Origin: Streptomyces iranensis
GTDB lineage: Bacteria; Actinomycetota; Actinomycetes; Streptomycetales; Streptomycetaceae
Assembly: GCF_017874715.1 (NCBI RefSeq)
Contig: NZ_JAGGLR010000033.1
Span: forward strand, 1 to 64,000
Direction of reading: 5' to 3'
DNA: 64,000 nucleotides
Position numbers and translations under genes: made by a program. Of the stretch, positions 24,101 through 30,100 are shown piece by piece. The notes beneath the pieces are model-generated. The model saw only the letters and a program-made list of their open reading frames with translations, searched no databases and was not told where the DNA came from. Position 1 is the first letter of the stretch; the number at the start of each line of letters is the position of its first letter.

Positions 24101-27100
24101 CGCGGGCGGTGAACACGCTACGACCGACGGGCCTCTCGGTCTCAGGATCGGTGACAGTGGCACTCTTCATATGCCGGTCCATCAGCTTCGAGCCGTCGGC
24201 CAGGATTATGAATCCGTCCCCCTCCCTGGCCCACGCACCATCCGGGCCCAGATCATCGGGCTCGCTGGAGATCCACTTACCCAGCGCCACCATCTGCGCC
24301 CGCTGGTCCGCCACCCCCTCTTCCACCTCCCCGTTCACGCCGAAGGACCACCGGGGTATACCGCTGTGTGCCCGCACCTTCCGGTCAAGCACGGCGGATA
24401 TACGCCGCGGCATCTCCAGCCCACCGTCACCCGCGCGCGGCACCATGAGCGTCAGCCGGGCGTCCTTATGCCGCTTGGCCAGTTCCCTGTCCATGGCGAG
24501 CAATTCGGCGAGCTCATCGCCCGGAACCCGGCGCGTCGAACGGTCCGGCCACAGCGCCATGACGTGGTCCTGCCCGCCATCCGCCTCGAGAAGGTAATCG
24601 GCCTTGATACCGCGTATGTCCCGCCTCCCCGTGGCAAACGGCGGCGCGTACGTGCGCTTGAAGCTACGACCGACCACCACACCGTCGACGGGAGAGAACA
24701 TCAAAGTCCGCTCCGACAGCAGATCACCCCCCTTGGGGTGGGCGAGATGGAACGCCCCCAAAGCCGCCAGACTCGTATCCCGCCCCTCCGCCATCGCCTC
24801 GCGCACCAGCGCGTACAACTGATCACGCACCGCCCCACCCACCCGAGCAGACGGCCCCAGATGCAGGATCTTCCGAGCCAGCGGCACCGGATCGAAGGAC
24901 CCCTCCCTGAACTCCGGAACCATCTGACGGAGAGCGTCCAGCCGCTCCACCACTGCCTGCCTCTCGGGCGGCACCTGCCCGGCGACACGACGCGGAAGCC
25001 TCGTGCGGAGCACATTCGCCACCAACGCCGCACCCTGCCTGGCAGACCTCCGAGCGGACCGCGTCCCGGCGGGTTCGGAGTCGGGCGCCGGCGGGGCCAC
25101 CGGCCCGGTGCTGCGGGGGGCCGCCGGGGGGAGGTGGGTAACCGTCCGCACCATCTGCAGGGACGACGACTCCGCCGCCCGCTCGATCGCCGCCATCTCA
25201 TCCGGACCACCCGTATTGACCGGACCGGGAACGGTGCCGGACGAGCGGTCATAGGCATCGTGCACAAGCCCCTCAACACCCGCCTTGTCGGGCGACATGG
25301 TGTCCAGGAACAGATCCCGCGACGGCGAAGAAGGCAACGGCGAGGACGGCTCCCCTTCCGGCGTCAGCACACCCGGCGTCCCCAGCAGCGCCAGACTACT
25401 GGAAGGAAATTCCGAAAAAGGCAACGGAACAGGATCCATAGGCCGCATATTCGGATCGAGCTCGATCGAGAGGAACTCAGTCCCCTCATAAAAAGGCCGA
25501 TCACTCACCTGCCCGGACTGGCCATCCACCCAGTCAAGCCGGCCGTTGAAATTGAGGACAGTATAGGAATGGACGTTCCCATTCGGACGCCAGAAAACCA
25601 TGACCGCAGACGAGCCATGCCCCCCGGAACGCACCCGGCTCTCGATAGCCTGATAAGCCCGAGCGGAAATCCACGAGATATCAGTTTCCCGGCCAGAATC
25701 GTGATACCGCCACCCCGTGCCCAGCCAACTCGCCGTGCGCGGCGTAGCGTCGAGCTCGAGCTCGAGCCTGCCATGCCGCCCCGCCGCCTGCACCGGCGCC
25801 GCCACCATCGGCCTGCCATGCCAAGACGCCAGAACACTACGCGAAACATCCATGCAGTTACGCATCCGCGCCGCATTACCGGCCCACCGGCCATTGACCA
25901 ACTGCAACCACCCCGCAGAAACAGCCGCGGTGTTAACCCTTGACCGACGCGGACGCCCTCCCGAGGCCGTCGAGGCCCGCGGATCAGGGAACCGCACATA
26001 CCGCCCCCTCCTATCACGCGGGAACGCCTGCTCAAGCTGCTGCTGGTCATACGGATCCGGCCGGTCCAACCCACCCGACTGCACATCGTACGGCCGAATC
26101 TCCTCCACCCTGTCCAGCGGAGAAATCACACCCGTAAACGTGGCAGGCACAGCCGGGTAGGCGGCACCGGGCCCAGCCGCCGGAGCACTGGAATAACCGG
26201 AATAAGACGAACCGATCGGCGGCACACTCGACCACTGCCACGACGACTGCCCCTCATCCCTCATCGCCCCCTCAGCCAAATACGTCTCACGCGCACCGCC
26301 GTCCGCCGCCGACGAGTCCTGGGAAACCGGCGTGGCCGCGCCGTCCCGCACCACAGTGACCAGACGGAACGGGCCCTGATGCCGCAGTACGAGCTCCACG
26401 CCACCCAGATCGACAGCCTCACGGCCCACAACCTGAGCCGACTGCCGCACCGCCGGCGAGGAGACATCCACCCGCAAAGGAACGTAATCATGCCTGCCAC
26501 GATTGCGCTCGTTGATCGCCTCGATCTCGCGCACCAAGGCATCCGACTGACTCGCGCCATCCATCTCGTTATCAGTCAAGACCCAAGCAGTGCTGTGCGG
26601 ACCCATCACATGGTCAAGAGAAGACGCCAGACCAGTGCGCTCACCACTCCTCGCCCACGGCCCCGGATGCGGAACAATCAAATCAGTATGCGGAACATGA
26701 TGCCCGAACTCCGTGATCGAACCCGGAACGAGCGACAGGGTTCCTGGATTCGCGACCGACTCCATATGCCGTCCGAGCTGCGGCAATATCACGGACGGCA
26801 ACATCACGGGGTCATACGCACTCAGATTGCCCCTACGCCCATACGCCTCGGCGAGGAACCGCGCATCCTCCGCCCCGGCACCACCATCCACCGCGGCAAC
26901 CACCGTGTCGCGGATCTGATCCAGCGCATCCCCGAGAACCGTGTAATCCTCAACAGCGTGCAGCCGCTCCCGCTGCACCGCCGTAAGCTGCGGATACCAC
27001 GAAGAGACCCGGATATCCGCCCAGTTGACGACGTAGGCTTCGCCCTGATCGTCAAACTGAATCAGCTCAGGCTCTCGCGCCGCCAACACCGCCTGACCAG

Positions 27101-30100
27101 AGCCAGTCTGTTCCAGCACCTCAGGCGTCGTTTCGGGCGCGCCGCCCATCGCCGACCACCAGGCCGACGCGTGCTCCCGTACCACCGAGTCCGGCACCTG
27201 CCCGGGAGAGGCACTGCCGGAAGCCGGACCCGGGGTCCCCTCCGGCAACCGGGACCGGAGGGCCCCGAACAGCGTCGCGTCGGCTTCCACCGTAGGCGAC
27301 TCCCCAGCCGACTCCGCCGACGCCGAGTGCGGACCCTGCGGCGGCAGATCCGCGGACCCGGTCGCCTCCGAGAGCATCTCCCCGATACTGGCGAAGCTGT
27401 TGGTGGGCGCCGGCTCGAAGATGTCCTGCGCTTGTTCCGGCGTCAGCGCGGAAACAGTGCGTGCGGCTGTCGTCGGGGGTGCGAGGAGGATTTCCTCCGG
27501 TTCTTGGGGGGATTGGCTGGTGGTGGGTCGTGTCGGGGTGGTGTCGTCGTCGGGGATGTCGACGGCCATTCGCTGCCGTCCGCCCGGCCGCTGGTGGCTC
27601 GTCCACGTATCGGCGTCGTACTGCGGGGCCCCCGACGGGCCGGCGGACGGCGGCACCGGCACATCGGACTCCGGCCCCACCCCGCCCTCGGCCCGATCCC
27701 ACAAAGCACGGAAACCCGTCAGCAGATACGGGTTGTCCCACAGGCCGGCGAAAGCCGCCTTCCGACCCGGACCATACAACCGCCGCAGCAACGGCAGCAG
27801 CTCCGGATCAAACTGCTCCACCCACTCCGAGCCGTTGTTACGCGGAGCACCGGTGCCAGGATCGGTGCCCGTATTCGCACCCATGTAGGCATTGCTGAGC
27901 TGAGCGAAGTACTCATGCACACTACTGGAGGAGTAATTGGGGAGGCGACCGTCCGGCCACTGCTCCGAAGCGCCCCTGGCCCGCTTCGCCTCGTAAACAG
28001 CCTCGATCCGCTCCTGGTCCTGACGGCTCAGCACCGACTCGATCGCGTGAGCCACTTCATGACGGGCAATGGAATAACCGTCGACCGCATTCTCGGCACC
28101 GACCACACCAGTGGTCTCACCCAGCAGATTCTCCTCGGAGAACGCCCCCACAAAACGCCGTGACCTGTACATTCCCCGCTCGAAGTCAACACGACGACCC
28201 CCGATATACGTGCCGCGCCGATCAACGAACTCGGGGAGAGACGTCAACTCCGTACCCCTGGGCACCACAATGAACTGCCGACCCCCGGTCAGCAGCGCCA
28301 CCGCCACATCCAAATTCCCCAGCATGCCCCCAACCAGAGCCTCCGCCACTTCCCGAGCCGCCTCCGGCCGCTCCACACCCGAAGGGACGACGACAAGCCA
28401 TTGGGTCGCCAGGGCCCCGAAGTCCGCCGCGGACAACGTGGCACGCAAACGCTCCACCAACGCCCTGTCCTTGGCCAGCTCCACCCGGTCCTTCGCAGAC
28501 AACGACGCCAACTCCGCAGCACGCTCATCCACCCCCATGGCCGGGAACCGCGCGGCAAGATCCGCCAAAGCGGCTGGGGCGTTCAACCCCGGCACCGAGG
28601 CGCCGGCGGGGTCAAGCAGCGTCTCGGTGCCGGGGTGGGTGTCGGTGTCGGATAGCGGGTCGACCATGGAGTCGACGTCGGTGCCGGAGGCGGCCTCGGT
28701 GTCGGAGGCGCTGTCGTAGCCGGAGTCGGACGGGATGCGCGGCGTGTCGGCCGGGAGGCCCTTGGACGTGGTGGCGGTCGCGGTCGGCGGGGGCGGGGAC
28801 GGGACGACCGTTTCCTGGGCCTGGTCCTGCGGCCCCTCCGAAGAGGTGACAACAGGACGGGGAGCGGGGGAAATCGGGGCCGATGGGACGGGGGGCGTGG
28901 TCGTGGCGGTGGCGCGGGCGAGCGGGCGCAGGCCCAGGCCGGTGCGGAGGGTGTCGGCGAGCGCGACGCTCGAATCCGCGTCCGGTCCGTGCGTCAGCAG
29001 GTGGTCGGCGACCTGCCGCACCGCGTCCCGGTACGGGGCATCGGCGTGGCGGGAGTCCGCCAGGACGGGGCGTACCTCCAGCGGCAGCACCAGGGCGATG
29101 GCGCTGTCCCAGGCCCGGTCGGCCTCGGCCTCGGTCGGCCGCGGGGTGCCGGTGTGTGGTGCGGTGGCGTTCGGCTGCGGTGTCGCGGTCTGTGGTGTCG
29201 CGGTCTGTGGTGTCGTCGCCGACGATCCCGTATCACCGCTGAGCGCCGCGGCCTTGAAGTCCGTGTACGCCGAGTCCCACATCCGCTGCGACGCGTTGGC
29301 CGCCACGGCATCGATCTCCACCGGCCAGAGGGTGGGCTGGGCCATCAGCAGGCGTACCTGGTCGACCGGGTCCAACGCGCCGACGGCGATACGGTCGCCG
29401 GTGGTGGCCGCCTCCGTCTGCGGGCTGGGGACCGTGATACCCGCCTCGCGCAGATCGGCCGTGGAGACGGTGGCGTTCGGGCCATGCAGCCGGGGCAGGT
29501 CCTGCGCAAGGCTCTCCGGCAGGTCCTCCGGCATGAGCCGCTGGGCGATCCACTCGCGCTGGGCGGCGTCCCGGTGGACCTGGGGCGGGGAGTAACCGGG
29601 GTCGTTCGGCCCGGCGGCGTGCGGTGTGACACCGAGGTCGCGCAACTGGACTGCCGCGTCGAGCAGTTGATTGTGCGCCTGCTGGGCCCGCGCCTGGGCG
29701 TCCGCGAGCGCCACCGTGGCGTCAGGGCCGATGCCGACGTTGTTGTCGGCCGCGTTGTCGGCCGCCGCATCGATGGTCCTGCCGAGCTCGTCGACGGTCT
29801 GGGCGGCGTTGACGTACGTGGCGAGCGCTCCCCCGTAGTTCTCGCGCGCGTGGGTGATCTCGGCCTGGTGCTGGGCGTTGGGGGCACCGCTGCCGGGGGT
29901 GTGCGGGGCATCGATGACGCCCGGCGGCGCATCGTTCTGCTCGGAGCCGAGGTCGCCGGGGGCGTTGTAGCCGTCGGCGAGATCCCCGTTCAGCTGCGAG
30001 CCGGGGGATACGGGGGGCTGCGGGCTGTTCAGGGGAAGCTGATCGCTCGAAGAAACCCGGTTGCCGAGCGCACTCGGGTTGTTGAGCAGGTTCGAGGTGT

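Noticed and set aside
258..25943. Very long plus-strand open frames (258-7034, 7209-15476, 15477-25943) opposite the giant gene
   Set aside because: They are in exact antisense codon phase with the giant gene and stay open only because that gene almost never uses TTA, CTA or TCA codons. Their products are Gly/Arg/Val-rich with no domain, and real domains read only on the minus strand.
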